In this document: positions 55,028 to 64,000 of the stretch, piece by piece
Position numbering within the stretch: position 1 is the first letter of the stretch
Layout of the letters: the number at the start of each line of letters is the position of its first letter
Assembly: GCF_000374045.1 (NCBI RefSeq)
Contig: NZ_KB893337.1
Coordinates: forward strand, 248,172 to 312,171
DNA: 64,000 nt
Reading direction: 5' to 3'
Source of the DNA: Segetibacter koreensis DSM 18137
Lineage (GTDB): Bacteria; Bacteroidota; Bacteroidia; Chitinophagales; Chitinophagaceae
The notes under the pieces: generated by a model
What the model saw: only the letters and a program-made list of their open reading frames with translations
Told to the model about the DNA's origin: nothing
Databases searched by the model: none
Made by a program: the position numbers and the translations under genes

Positions 55028-57646
55028 ATGAATTTAAATAACTATACGATTAAATCACAGGAAATCATTCAACAGGCGCAGGAAATCGCCTTCAATAATG
55101 GTAACCCCAATATTGAAACCAACCATGTGTTGAAAGCTCTGCTTGACGATGAAAACAGCCCTGTCGAATTCTTGCTAAAGAAAAACAATGTGAATGTTGC
55201 TTTTGTAAGAAGCAAAGTAGAAGAATCTATTAGCAAATTACCGAAAGTGTCAGGTACAGAACCGGCACAAAATGTTAGCCGGGACTTGAATAATGTACTG
55301 TTGCGGGCTAATAGTGTTATAAAAGATTTTAAAGATGAATTTGTAAGCGTAGAACATCTACTTCTTGCTTTAGTGCACGGCAATGATGATGTTGCCCGAT
55401 TGCTGAAAGATGCCGGTGTAACAGAAAAGGGTCTGAAAGCGGCAATTCTTGATTTACGGAAAGGCTCTACAGTTAACTCTCAGACGTCGTCTCAACAGTA
55501 CAATGCTTTGCAAAAATATGCCCGGAATTTAAATGATATGGCAGGTGAAGGGAAACTTGATCCCGTTATTGGACGAGATGAAGAGATACGTCGAACTTTG
55601 CATATTTTATCGCGTCGAAGTAAAAACAATCCAATATTGGTAGGTGAACCGGGCGTAGGTAAAACTGCAATCGCAGAAGGACTAGCACACAGAATAGTAA
55701 ATGGCGACGTACCTGAAAATCTTAAGAGCAAAATAATTTTTGCCCTCGATATGGGACAATTAATTGCGGGGGCAAAATACAAAGGCGAGTTTGAAGAGCG
55801 CCTGAAAAGTGTGGTAAAAGAAGTGGCCGAAAGCAATGGTGATATTATATTATTTATTGACGAAATTCATACATTAATAGGTGCCGGCGGCGGCGAGGGT
55901 GCAATGGATGCTGCAAATATTTTAAAGCCTGCTCTTGCACGTGGTGAACTTCGGGCAATAGGAGCAACTACTTTGAATGAATACCAGAAGTATTTTGAAA
56001 AAGATAAAGCACTTGAACGTCGTTTTCAGAAAGTAATGATAGATGAGCCAAGTGTAGAAGACGCAGTTTCTATTTTACGTGGTTTAAAAGACCGCTATGA
56101 AACACACCACCATGTGCGAATTAAGGACGAAGCTATTATTGCTGCTGTTGAATTGTCTAGCCGTTATATCACCGATCGTTTTCTGCCTGACAAGGCCATT
56201 GATCTTATAGATGAAAGTGCTGCAAAGCTTCGTCTTGAAATGAACAGCATGCCTGAAGAACTGGATGAACTGGAGAGAAAAATTCGCCAGTTAGAGATTG
56301 AACGTGAGGCAATCAAAAGAGAAAATGACGAAGACAAGCTGAAGCAGCTCGCATTGGATATAAGCACGCTGAGTCTTGAAAGAGATACACTAAAGGCTAA
56401 GTGGCAACAGGAAAAAGAACTGGTTGAAAAAATACAAAATGCTAAAGCAGAAATTGAGAATTTAAAGCAACAGGCTGAGCAAGCCGAGCGTAACGGTGAA
56501 TATGGCAGAGTAGCCGAAATTCGATATGGCAAAGTACAGGAACAGGAAAGAATAATTAACGAAAATTCCCAAAAGCTTGAGGAAATAAGTGAAAATAAGC
56601 GTCTGCTTAAAGAAGAAGTCGATGCAGAAGATATTGCGGAAAATGTTGCAAAGGCAACGGGTATACCTGTTTCTAAAATGCTGCAAACTGAAAGAGAAAA
56701 GCTATTAAATCTGGAAGACGAACTTCACAAAAGAGTAGTTGGGCAGGATGAAGCGATTGAGGCTGTAGCTGACGCAATAAGAAGAAGCCGTGCAGGTCTT
56801 CATGATCCTAAAAAACCTATAGGTTCCTTTATATTTCTGGGCACTACAGGCGTGGGTAAAACTGAATTAGCCAAGGCGTTAGCAGATTACCTGTTTGATG
56901 ATGAGAACATGATGACCCGTATAGACATGAGTGAATACCAGGAGAAACATACTGTAAGCCGGCTGGTAGGTGCTCCTCCCGGATATGTGGGATACGAGGA
57001 AGGAGGCCAGCTGACAGAAGCTGTTCGCCGCAAACCCTACAGCGTGGTTTTGCTCGATGAAATTGAAAAGGCTCACCCGGATGTATACAATGTGTTGCTA
57101 CAGGTATTAGATGACGGACGTTTAACTGATAATAAAGGTCGTACGGTTAACTTTAAAAATACGATCATCATTATGACCAGCAATATGGGAAGCCAAATTA
57201 TCCAGGAGGCTTTTGAAGACGTGGATGAAAGTAACAAAGAAGAGGTTGTCGAAAAGGCAAAAGTCGAGGTAATTAATTTGTTGAAACAAACCATTCGTCC
57301 TGAGTTTTTAAACAGGATTGATGAAGTAATCATGTTCCAGCCTTTAATGAAAAAAGAGATAAAAGGTATCATAAAAATTCAACTAGAAAATCTAAAAAGA
57401 TTGGTAGAGCAAAATAGTGGAATTCAGTTGGAATTTAGTGAATATGCTCTTGATTATCTTGCTCAACACGGTTACAATCCTCAGTTCGGTGCGCGTCCAT
57501 TGAAACGCTTAATTCAAAAGGAAATTATTAATCCTCTAAGTAAAAGAATCTTAGCCGGAGATATTGATAAAACAAAACCGGTACTGGTAGATGTCTTTGA
57601 CGGAGTAGTTGTTTTCAGAAACCAGGAAGTGCATGAAGTAGTATAA
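55028..57646 (+). CDS. clpB: ATP-dependent disaggregase ClpB
   Basis: 872 residues, normal length. N-domain (1-~145) with [22 protein letters not shown]1 with Walker [10 protein letters not shown] at 206-214 and Walker [10 protein letters not shown]; a middle coiled-coil domain (~400-525, rich in Glu/Lys/Arg), which is what separates ClpB from ClpC/ClpA; AAA2 with Walker [10 protein letters not shown] at 605-613, Walker [13 protein letters not shown] and sensor [14 protein letters not shown]. It resolubilises aggregated proteins with DnaK in the cytoplasm. Monocistronic with terminator at 57664. Confidence 0.96.
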   Translation: MNLNNYTIKSQEIIQQAQEIAFNNGNPNIETNHVLKALLDDENSPVEFLLKKNNVNVAFVRSKVEESISKLPKVSGTEPAQNVSRDLNNVLLRANSVIKDFKDEFVSVEHLLLALVHGNDDVARLLKDAGVTEKGLKAAILDLRKGSTVNSQTSSQQYNALQKYARNLNDMAGEGKLDPVIGRDEEIRRTLHILSRRSKNNPILVGEPGVGKTAIAEGLAHRIVNGDVPENLKSKIIFALDMGQLIAGAKYKGEFEERLKSVVKEVAESNGDIILFIDEIHTLIGAGGGEGAMDAANILKPALARGELRAIGATTLNEYQKYFEKDKALERRFQKVMIDEPSVEDAVSILRGLKDRYETHHHVRIKDEAIIAAVELSSRYITDRFLPDKAIDLIDESAAKLRLEMNSMPEELDELERKIRQLEIEREAIKRENDEDKLKQLALDISTLSLERDTLKAKWQQEKELVEKIQNAKAEIENLKQQAEQAERNGEYGRVAEIRYGKVQEQERIINENSQKLEEISENKRLLKEEVDAEDIAENVAKATGIPVSKMLQTEREKLLNLEDELHKRVVGQDEAIEAVADAIRRSRAGLHDPKKPIGSFIFLGTTGVGKTELAKALADYLFDDENMMTRIDMSEYQEKHTVSRLVGAPPGYVGYEEGGQLTEAVRRKPYSVVLLDEIEKAHPDVYNVLLQVLDDGRLTDNKGRTVNFKNTIIIMTSNMGSQIIQEAFEDVDESNKEEVVEKAKVEVINLLKQTIRPEFLNRIDEVIMFQPLMKKEIKGIIKIQLENLKRLVEQNSGIQLEFSEYALDYLAQHGYNPQFGARPLKRLIQKEIINPLSKRILAGDIDKTKPVLVDVFDGVVVFRNQEVHEVV

Positions 57647-57663
57647 ACAACAGAAGAGATAGT

Positions 57664-57697
57664 AAGAGCCTGCAGATTAATACCTGCCGGCTCTTTT
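57664..57697 (+). terminator. Terminator of clpB
   Basis: Stem AAGAGCCTGCAG / CTGCCGGCTCTT with one mismatch, followed by TTTTTT, 18 bp after the clpB stop. Confidence 0.8.
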
Positions 57698-57841
57698 TTA
57701 TTTTAAATAAATTTAGTCTACTGTGAGATATGTTGTTGCAACCAGATATTGTAATAAAACAAACATTATTCTTGGTTTTGTTTGCACGTGTACTTTATAA
57801 ACGTCAACTTGCTTTTTACAACGAATACTAAAATGCTGATA

Positions 57842-57849
57842 TATCTTTG
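57842..57849 (+). promoter_or_regulatory. Candidate -7 element of the DUF2231-Rieske gene
   Basis: TATCTTTG matches TAnnTTTG exactly, ~79 bp before the ATG at 57928; no strong -33 element. Confidence 0.35.
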
Positions 57850-57927
57850 AACAACAACAAATTTTTATTGTTGGATCAGTATTGCTGAATTAGCATCAAT
57901 AATAAAATATCAATACAAAATTCATTT

Positions 57928-58713
57928 ATGAAAAGCAAAGCAAGCATTAAAAGTCATCCTCTGCATCCTATACTTGTAACTTTCCCTATTGCGTTTTATA
58001 TAGGTACACTGTTGTTTGATGCTTTGGCTGTATTTTTTGGTGATGGAGGATTTAGTATTACTGGCAAATACATGCATATCTCAGGAATAGTTGGGGCAGT
58101 ACTTGCAGCAATTCCCGGAGTTATTGATTATTTGTCTGTTGTTCCGCCAGAAAGTTCAGCGAAAAAGAGAGGAGCTACTCACGGATTGATCAACGCATCT
58201 GTTCTTTTCATTTTTGCGATTGCTTTATATTTAAAGTACTGGGTTGATATTAATCCTTATATTATTTTACTAATTGAACTTATAGGGGTCACGCTGACAT
58301 TTGTTGCAGGATGGATGGGTGGAACTTTGGTGTACCGAAACCAGATTGGTGTAGATATTAGATATGCAGGAGCAGGAAAATGGAAAGAACTTCATATTAC
58401 TGAAAACACGGGTCCCTTTGAAGTCTGCAATACGAATGAACTGGATGTTGACCAAATGAAACTAATTCACACCAAAAATCAACGAATCGTAATTGCACGT
58501 ACAGATAATGGTTATGTTGCTTTTGAAGACCGTTGCTCACACAAGGGAGGATCGCTTGCAGGAGGAGCTATGATTTGTGGTACAGTACAATGCCCATGGC
58601 ACGGCAGCCAGTTTGATGTAAAGACTGGTGAGGTAAAAGCAGGACCGGCAAAGGACAGTATAAAAACATACGAGGTTAAAGAAGCAGGTGGAAAAGTATT
58701 TTTAATCATATGA
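57928..58713 (+). CDS. DUF2231 membrane domain fused to Rieske [2Fe-2S] domain
   Basis: 261 residues. N-terminal DUF2231 with four membrane helices (about 14-33, 50-70, 88-104, 110-130) and the family start HPLHPILVTFPIAFYIGTLL. From ~165 a Rieske domain: cluster ligands C203-S-H205 in DRCSHKGGSL and C222-P-W-H225 in QCPWHGSQFD. The Rieske domain would face the side opposite the short N-terminus, probably the cytoplasm. A redox role at the membrane is likely; partners unknown. 70 bp before pruA on the same strand. Confidence 0.9.
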   Translation: MKSKASIKSHPLHPILVTFPIAFYIGTLLFDALAVFFGDGGFSITGKYMHISGIVGAVLAAIPGVIDYLSVVPPESSAKKRGATHGLINASVLFIFAIALYLKYWVDINPYIILLIELIGVTLTFVAGWMGGTLVYRNQIGVDIRYAGAGKWKELHITENTGPFEVCNTNELDVDQMKLIHTKNQRIVIARTDNGYVAFEDRCSHKGGSLAGGAMICGTVQCPWHGSQFDVKTGEVKAGPAKDSIKTYEVKEAGGKVFLII

Positions 58714-58783
58714 TCCGGTTCCTCTTTTTCATGCAAACAGATAAATTAATTTTGTTTCTCGCATTATTTTTTAAATAATTATT

Positions 58784-60412
58784 ATGAGCTTAGGATATTT
58801 CAGTTACCCTGTTCCCGTAAATGAACCGGTATTAAATTATGCACCCGGAAGTCCTGAAAAAGTGGCTTTAAAAAAGGCTTTGGCAGAATTAAAAAAAGAT
58901 GAGATTGATATACCGATGTATATAGGCGGAGAGGAAATACGCACAGGTGATAAAAGGTCATTACATCCGCCGCATGAAAAATCGCATGTTTTAGGTCATT
59001 ATCATTTTGGTAATGAGCAACATGTAAGGCAGGCAATAGACGCAGCATTAAAAGCAAGAGAGACATGGTCTAACACCAGTTGGGAGACAAGGGCCCACAT
59101 TTTTTTGAAAGCAGCTGACCTGATAGCAACAAAATACAGGCCCTTTATGAATGGTACAACCATGCTTGGTCAAAGTAAAACAGCTTACCAGGCAGAAATT
59201 GACAGTGCATGCGAGCTTATCGATTTTTTACGTTTTAATGTTTATTTTGTAACCGAGATATACAAGCAGCAACCAATATCCAGTTCCGGTATGCACAATC
59301 GTACGGAGTGGCGCAGCCTGGAGGGATTCGTATTGGCTGTAACGCCATTCAACTTTACCGCAATAGCTGGTAATCTGCCTGCAAGCGCTGCAATTTGTGG
59401 CAATGTAGTAGTGTGGAAACCAGCCGACACACAGATCTTTGCCGCGCAAATGTTTATGCGGATAATGAAGGAAGCGGGCCTTCCGGAGGGTGTTATAAAT
59501 CTTGTTTATGTTGAGGGGACGGTACTGGGAAAAGTATGCTTTGCTCATCCTGATTTTGCAGGAGTACACTTTACAGGCTCAACAGCGGTTTTTAATAACA
59601 TGTGGAAGACCATCGGTGAGAACATTAGCAAATACAAAGGTTATCCGAGAATTGTTGGTGAAACGGGCGGCAAAGACTTTGTAATTGCACACAAAAGTGC
59701 ACAGGTAGATGTTGTTGTTACTGCACTTGCCCGTGGCGCTTTCGAATACCAGGGGCAGAAATGCTCTGCTGCATCCAGGGCTTATTTGCCCAGCAATCTA
59801 GCTGAAGAAATTAAGTCGAAACTGGTAGCAGAAGTAAAAAGCATGAAAATGGGAAATGTTGAAGATTTTACTAATTTCCTGGGGGCGGTCATAGATGAAA
59901 AGAGCTTTGATAAAATAAAAAGGTACATAGACAACATTGATGGAAATACGGCAAAAATTCTCGTTGGTGGAAACTGTGATAAAACAACGGGTTATTTTGT
60001 AGAACCAACAATTATTGAAACAAATGATCCGCGATATGCAACTATGTGCGAAGAAATTTTTGGTCCTGTCCTTACCATTTATACTTATGATGCTGACAAA
60101 TTTGATGAAGCGCTTGAGTTTGTAGATACTACTTCACCTTATGGACTTACCGGTGCTATCATATCGCAGGATAGGCAGGCAGTTGAATTGGCTACACAAA
60201 AATTAAGACATAGTGCAGGTAATTTTTATATAAATGATAAACCAACCGGAGCCGTAGTAGGTCAACAGCCTTTTGGCGGAGGAAGAAGCAGCGGCACAAA
60301 TGACAAGGCGGGAAGCATGATTAATCTATATAGATGGCTGAGTGCAAGAACTATTAAAGAAACATTTAACCCAGCAACCGATTACCGCTATTCTTTTTTG
60401 CAGGAAAGCTAA
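58784..60412 (+). CDS. pruA: L-glutamate gamma-semialdehyde (P5C) dehydrogenase
   Basis: 542 residues, aldehyde dehydrogenase superfamily. Catalytic Cys327 in GQKCSAASRAYLP, general-base Glu293 in VGETGGKDF, NAD site VTPFNFTAIAGNLPASA, and GQQPFGGGRSSGTNDKAG near the end, the P5CDH-specific signature. The N-terminal lead (SLGYFSYPVPVNEPVLNYAP) is also typical. It oxidises P5C/glutamate semialdehyde to glutamate with NAD+ in proline degradation; proline dehydrogenase is not in this window. The sharp hairpin at 60436 terminates it. Confidence 0.95.
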   Translation: MSLGYFSYPVPVNEPVLNYAPGSPEKVALKKALAELKKDEIDIPMYIGGEEIRTGDKRSLHPPHEKSHVLGHYHFGNEQHVRQAIDAALKARETWSNTSWETRAHIFLKAADLIATKYRPFMNGTTMLGQSKTAYQAEIDSACELIDFLRFNVYFVTEIYKQQPISSSGMHNRTEWRSLEGFVLAVTPFNFTAIAGNLPASAAICGNVVVWKPADTQIFAAQMFMRIMKEAGLPEGVINLVYVEGTVLGKVCFAHPDFAGVHFTGSTAVFNNMWKTIGENISKYKGYPRIVGETGGKDFVIAHKSAQVDVVVTALARGAFEYQGQKCSAASRAYLPSNLAEEIKSKLVAEVKSMKMGNVEDFTNFLGAVIDEKSFDKIKRYIDNIDGNTAKILVGGNCDKTTGYFVEPTIIETNDPRYATMCEEIFGPVLTIYTYDADKFDEALEFVDTTSPYGLTGAIISQDRQAVELATQKLRHSAGNFYINDKPTGAVVGQQPFGGGRSSGTNDKAGSMINLYRWLSARTIKETFNPATDYRYSFLQES

Positions 60413-60435
60413 TTTAACCATGTAAAGGAAGATGC

Positions 60436-60481
60436 TAATACTAAAGAGGCTGCTACAGGAGTAACAGCCTCTTTAGTATTA
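60436..60481. terminator. Strong bidirectional terminator after pruA
   Basis: Perfect 17-bp inverted repeat TAATACTAAAGAGGCTG / CAGCCTCTTTAGTATTA with a 12-base loop, between convergent genes. Confidence 0.85.
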
Positions 60482-60505
60482 ATATAAAGAATTTCAACGT
60501 TCGAG

Positions 60506-61093
60506 CTAATCCTTCAAACCAAGATATTTTTTAACCTCCGCATAATTATTCCAATCGACACCATTTGGTTTGCGACCTGCAGCAGTGCCGCCGGGAATAA
60601 GAATGTATCTATATTGAAAATGGTTATAACTGTTTGATGTAAATGAGCTGGCATTAGCTGTTGACGCAAGTGTAATTTTTTGAGGGGAAAAATAAGCGTT
60701 TATTATAGCACCTACGACAAATGCATCATAAATAGGAAGCGGGAAAACAAACTGATCTGAGGTGGAATCACTTCCCGCGTTCAGGTAAACTTTTATCTCC
60801 CCTTTATTCAAAATAGAATCTACCAGGTTTGGAGCATCAATCTGGGCTGTCCAACCGGTACTGTCCGTGCCCTGGTATTTTACATTTAACCACGCTGAAT
60901 AAATTACATTAGCCGTTCCCGGATCTCCTTTAACACCGGGCGCGCCTGCTGCACCGGCAGCTCCGGCTGCACCTGCCGGTCCTTGTGGTCCTGCCGGGCC
61001 TTGTGGTCCTGCCGGTCCTGTTTTACTACATGAAGCAAAGAATAATGGAAGTGCTAATAATAAGTAAAGAGACTTACTAAAATTACATTTCAT
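60506..61093 (-). CDS. Collagen-like lipoprotein
   Basis: 195 residues. A lipoprotein signal (LLLALPLFFASCSKTG) is directly followed by about eleven Gly-X-Y triplets (GPAGPQGPAGPQ, then GAAGAAGAAGAPGVKGDPG), a short collagen-like segment (residues ~25-60). The remaining ~135 residues form a beta-rich domain of unknown family (NVIYSAWLNVKYQGTDSTGW). Probably surface-displayed; a triple helix is possible but short. It is last in the SusD-linked minus-strand cluster. Confidence 0.82.
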   Translation of the reverse strand: MKCNFSKSLYLLLALPLFFASCSKTGPAGPQGPAGPQGPAGAAGAAGAAGAPGVKGDPGTANVIYSAWLNVKYQGTDSTGWTAQIDAPNLVDSILNKGEIKVYLNAGSDSTSDQFVFPLPIYDAFVVGAIINAYFSPQKITLASTANASSFTSNSYNHFQYRYILIPGGTAAGRKPNGVDWNNYAEVKKYLGLKD

Positions 61094-61178
61094 AAAGGAG
61101 CTTTTTAATTGTTTTTTAACTGAAATAATTTAATTGTAAAATAACGTTTTATTCTGACAAAAATTTATTTAGCAACAA

Positions 61179-62480
61179 TTATTGCCAGCTTAACCACGAT
61201 TTTCCATCCAAAGCGCTAACCATATCAAAAGTGTTTTGACTGGTTTGAACAAAGTAATAACCTCTTCTGATATAAAGTTGAGTCGCCATTTCAAATGCTG
61301 GTCCCGAAGCCGGGTAATTTCCATACGTACCTAATTCTGTAAAAATCGCTCGTCCATCACCGGTAAAAGATGGCGCGGCGGGAGCACTGGCGTAGTGAAG
61401 CGTAAGAGAATTAGATGTATCGACCAAAGCTGGTCCGTATAAATCATTACCGGCTGCGTATTTAGGCCAGTAAATCCAGTAGTAATAAGGAAGGTTAGAG
61501 GAAGTTAAGGTGTCTAAACGATAAGCATTATCAACTCCATTTACATGAAATCCACCAAAAGAAAACCAATATGGGGCGTTAGGGTCGGAGGCTTTAAAAT
61601 TATACCATTTTGCCGGTGCATTTATGTCAACTTTTAATGGCACTATAACACTACTAATAGTGGCAGCAGCATTATTTACAGTACAACTTATTGTTTCATT
61701 TGAAGGATTATAATTAATATTACTAATTCCTGTGATGTTCTGATTGTTAGCAACTAAAGGTTTTACAAATCCAACGCCTCCGAAAGTCATAAAATACCGT
61801 GTGGACAATAATGTGTCTAAAAGGTTTCCGGTAGCATCAACTAACGAAATGGTACGCGTTAAAGAATTGATATTAAAATCAAGCTTTTCAGAACCAATTG
61901 TGAGACGTTTGAAGTAAGTAAGAATCTTATTCAATAGAAAACCTTCTGCCAACTGGCCACTAGTAAATCCCGCAGCTTCCTCAGGAGTCGCTTTTACCAG
62001 TGTCGCCCTACTTCCATTAAGCCTGCCTACCAGGTTGATGGTATCAGCAGAGCTTGAGTCAAAATAAAATTCAAAATCTGATTGCAACCCTACACCTACG
62101 GTACCGCCATTTACATTTGGATTAGGATCGGCAAGAACATGCAAATAAGAATACGTATCAAATAAAAGGCTGGGTTGCTGTAACGCTTTTAACCGGTAAC
62201 TGCTTTCTTTTAATGTAATTGCGGAAACTGAATCGAAACTAGATAACATACTTACCCGGTTAGAGTCATTAAATCTGAAATAGAAAGTGTAGACACCCCC
62301 GCTTTTGGGGTAAATAAATCCTTTCCATCCGTTGGGGGCGGTGGTAAGTTGGGTTTGATAAGCTGCCAATGCTTCATTTATACGTTCATCAGGAGATTTA
62401 CTAAATAAATGGCTGTCATCTTTTTTACATGCTGAAAATGTCAATATTGCTAAAACGATAAAGGCAATAGTTTTTCTCAT
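61179..62480 (-). CDS. DUF4302 lipoprotein
   Basis: 433 residues from ATG 62480 (MRKTIAFIVLAILTFSACKK); a longer frame to 62561 overlaps the metallohydrolase gene and would hide the lipobox. DUF4302 signatures: RINEALAAYQTQLTTAPNGW, then VYTFYFRFNDSNRVSMLS near the N-terminus and GVGLQSDFEFYFDS. Members accompany SusD and zinc metallohydrolase genes in import loci of Bacteroidota. Surface or periplasmic lipoprotein; molecular function unknown. Confidence 0.85.
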   Translation of the reverse strand: MRKTIAFIVLAILTFSACKKDDSHLFSKSPDERINEALAAYQTQLTTAPNGWKGFIYPKSGGVYTFYFRFNDSNRVSMLSSFDSVSAITLKESSYRLKALQQPSLLFDTYSYLHVLADPNPNVNGGTVGVGLQSDFEFYFDSSSADTINLVGRLNGSRATLVKATPEEAAGFTSGQLAEGFLLNKILTYFKRLTIGSEKLDFNINSLTRTISLVDATGNLLDTLLSTRYFMTFGGVGFVKPLVANNQNITGISNINYNPSNETISCTVNNAAATISSVIVPLKVDINAPAKWYNFKASDPNAPYWFSFGGFHVNGVDNAYRLDTLTSSNLPYYYWIYWPKYAAGNDLYGPALVDTSNSLTLHYASAPAAPSFTGDGRAIFTELGTYGNYPASGPAFEMATQLYIRRGYYFVQTSQNTFDMVSALDGKSWLSWQ

Positions 62481-62502
62481 ATTTAATACAGTAATCATTT
62501 TT

Positions 62503-63414
62503 TTAAAAAAGAAGTTGATCGATCGCACCTTTCGTTTTTGCCTGCAAATTGTAAAAGTCAATATTCCAGGCTTGTTTAAAATAGCTTACAACAGACGCCT
62601 CCTTCTGTCTTAATCTTGCTTTTGCCTGCTCCGCCGTTATTCCGTTTGCAGTTGTACCTGTGTAGTTGATGCTGTTAACCAGGCTATCGAACCATGGCTT
62701 GCCGTGTACCAACATCATAGAGACCATTTCTGCCCAATCGTCATCTTTTCCGGAAATTGAATATTGAGTTATAAAACCTTCATCTAAAGCATCTTGTTTT
62801 GAAACATTCAGCCAATCAGACGTATAAGATGATGCACTTGGAGCGCTAAATTCTATCGGAACTTTTACATTTTGATCAAGAATATGGGAGAATTCATGTT
62901 CAATAACATGAAACATATCTATAACAGTACTTGTATCCCGTACTGTATAACCTGGCATTCCTTTAATGCGAAAACTATTAATATTGTAAAGTACTACTTT
63001 ACGTCCGCCTTCTGCAGTTCCTAATTTTACGGCTCCTCTTTCATATGCGGGGCTGCCTACAAGAATAAAAAACTTCGGGCTTATTTTTTTAAAAAAAAGA
63101 TTTCCCGCCTCAACGACATAGGTGTTTATCCATGCTTCTTTTATTGCTGACATTACAGGTATCACTTTTTCTTCCATTGGCGGTACAAGTGTTTTATCAA
63201 GATCAACTTCAGATTGATCCCATTTATATTTTACCCCAATATTATACGGCGTTGTAAGGTTAGCATAGATCCAGTCATCAATAGGACCTTTAGCCCAAAC
63301 ATCCCCTCCAAGACCGGGAATGTTATCCACGTTTCCTAAAGCATCTTCTTTTTTACAAGAAATTGCAACAACAGAAACTGAAAGTGTAAAAAAGATGAAT
63401 TTTAAGATTTTCAT
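62503..63414 (-). CDS. Substrate-import-associated zinc metallohydrolase lipoprotein
   Basis: 303 residues, lipobox Cys20 (SVVAISCKKED). Zinc site HEFSH at 173-177 within IDMFHVIEHEFSHILDQN, the HExxH motif of this SusD-associated family (TIGR04549-type), with a downstream Asp/Glu-rich region (WAEMVSMML) providing the likely third ligand. It probably cleaves a peptide or peptidic cargo at the cell surface before SusCD uptake. It follows the susD stop by 17 bp and precedes DUF4302 by 22 bp: one operon. Confidence 0.9.
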   Translation of the reverse strand: MKILKFIFFTLSVSVVAISCKKEDALGNVDNIPGLGGDVWAKGPIDDWIYANLTTPYNIGVKYKWDQSEVDLDKTLVPPMEEKVIPVMSAIKEAWINTYVVEAGNLFFKKISPKFFILVGSPAYERGAVKLGTAEGGRKVVLYNINSFRIKGMPGYTVRDTSTVIDMFHVIEHEFSHILDQNVKVPIEFSAPSASSYTSDWLNVSKQDALDEGFITQYSISGKDDDWAEMVSMMLVHGKPWFDSLVNSINYTGTTANGITAEQAKARLRQKEASVVSYFKQAWNIDFYNLQAKTKGAIDQLLF

Positions 63415-63431
63415 ATAAGTTACTTTAAAAA

Positions 63432-64000
63432 CTACCTCGGATTTTGTTCCAGACCTGCAAGGGAGGTTGATTGCGGTAGCTGTAAGACTCTTCTTAGATC
63501 ATCAGCTGACAATGTTATCACTTGTCCGTCTTTTGTAGTATGTACAACTGGTATTTTATACCTTAATATATCAAACCATCGCATACCTTCATGAATAAAC
63601 TCTGCCCTTTTATAAAACAAAATAGATCGTATCAAACCAACCTGGATATCTGAAGTACCGGTCACCGATTTGATCCTTGCTTCAGTTAAAGTATTAGTGG
63701 CAGGAGAATAATTATTAATGCGTGTGCTTGCATAAGTGTTGAGATCTGATATAGCGCCGGTAATATTTCCTGTATAAGTATAAGCTTCCGCTCTGTTAAA
63801 CAAGACTTCTTCTGTTGTAAAAAGCGGAACCATTACGTATGCATCTCCAATATTAGCGTTTACTGAAACTTTTACGAAATACTCGTCAATTTTTGGCACC
63901 AACTCGTGAGTACCTTCAAATACAGAATATAGTTTAAAGGCAAAGTTCCCTCCGGTTAGTGGATCTGGCTTCGGAAATATTTCACTTTGTTTCTGTTCAC
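63432..64000 (-). CDS. RagB/SusD-family outer-membrane lipoprotein, C-terminal part (5' end outside window)
   Basis: Only the C-terminal ~189 residues are present; the frame stays open to the window edge (upstream residues read SEIFPKPDPLTGGNFAFKLY). SusD-family features: VPLFTTEEVLFNRAEAYTYT and NITGAISDLNTYAS (TPR-like helices) and the closing EFIHEGMRWFDILRYKIPV. SusD proteins sit on the SusC TonB-dependent channel and capture substrate. A susC gene is expected just outside the window. The neighbouring metallohydrolase suggests a peptide- or protein-related cargo. Confidence 0.92.
   Translation of the reverse strand, partial: EQKQSEIFPKPDPLTGGNFAFKLYSVFEGTHELVPKIDEYFVKVSVNANIGDAYVMVPLFTTEEVLFNRAEAYTYTGNITGAISDLNTYASTRINNYSPATNTLTEARIKSVTGTSDIQVGLIRSILFYKRAEFIHEGMRWFDILRYKIPVVHTTKDGQVITLSADDLRRVLQLPQSTSLAGLEQNPR

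Noticed and set aside
1-64000. tRNA, rRNA, CRISPR, integrase, transposase and restriction/defence genes
   Set aside because: I looked for cloverleaf-like clusters, short direct-repeat arrays and catalytic motifs and saw none; a covariance-model scan would be decisive for small RNAs.

Overview
The window is a chromosomal segment of a Bacteroidota bacterium, most likely order Chitinophagales (Chitinophagaceae-like). The support is AT-rich DNA, two secreted proteins with a type IX secretion (T9SS) type A C-terminal signal, a SusD-family protein with a substrate-import zinc metallohydrolase and DUF4302 lipoprotein, several lipoproteins, and -7 promoter elements of the Bacteroidota form TAnnTTTG. 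The genus cannot be named from sequence alone. I saw no rRNA, tRNA, CRISPR array, integrase, transposase, restriction system or phage module.

Layout. 1-3.5 kb: end of a tripartite efflux operon (TolC, HlyD/EmrA, EmrB). 3.6-6.0 kb: Nudix hydrolase, universal stress protein, PepSY-like secreted protein. 6.5-15.7 kb: an accessory carbohydrate-linked block: a DUF4185 secreted protein, a three-gene minus-strand operon of DUF1549/DUF1553 cytochrome, DUF1501 protein and a multi-domain membrane cytochrome c, then a divergent apiosidase-like DUF4038 enzyme. 15.8-23 kb: DinB, VOC, lipoprotein, SDR, two tiny genes, serine hydrolase, multi-PAS histidine kinase. 23-26 kb: small hypothetical genes, DUF4197 lipoprotein, outer-membrane protein. 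26.5-33 kb: housekeeping run: alpha/beta hydrolase, DUF2520, ferredoxin-IscX, KdsC, UbiA prenyltransferase, XRE-S24 repressor, SurE. 33-36.7 kb: MsrA, GH5 enzyme, Kir-type K+ channel. 37.5-43.3 kb: two large T9SS cargo proteins whose upstream regions are paralogous. 43.6-46.6 kb: small genes. 46.8-54.2 kb: a two-gene signalling operon with a 2051-residue hybrid kinase carrying ten tandem 92-residue HAMP repeats. 55-60.4 kb: ClpB, DUF2231-Rieske fusion, P5C dehydrogenase. 60.5-64 kb: collagen-like lipoprotein, DUF4302, zinc metallohydrolase and the C-terminus of SusD on the minus strand, truncated by the window edge.

The most noteworthy structures are: (i) the duplicated promoter/leader (about 67 of 96 positions identical without gaps, counted by hand) in front of the two T9SS genes, with a remnant of the K+ channel 3' end upstream of the second copy; (ii) the palindromic candidate operators embedded in the promoter of the XRE-S24 repressor; (iii) the exact 276-bp-periodic HAMP array; (iv) the haem/DUF1501 trio beside a glycosidase; and (v) a hairpin repeat element near 34.05 kb. 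None of these is proven to be a new system; all are readable directly from the bases and checkable.
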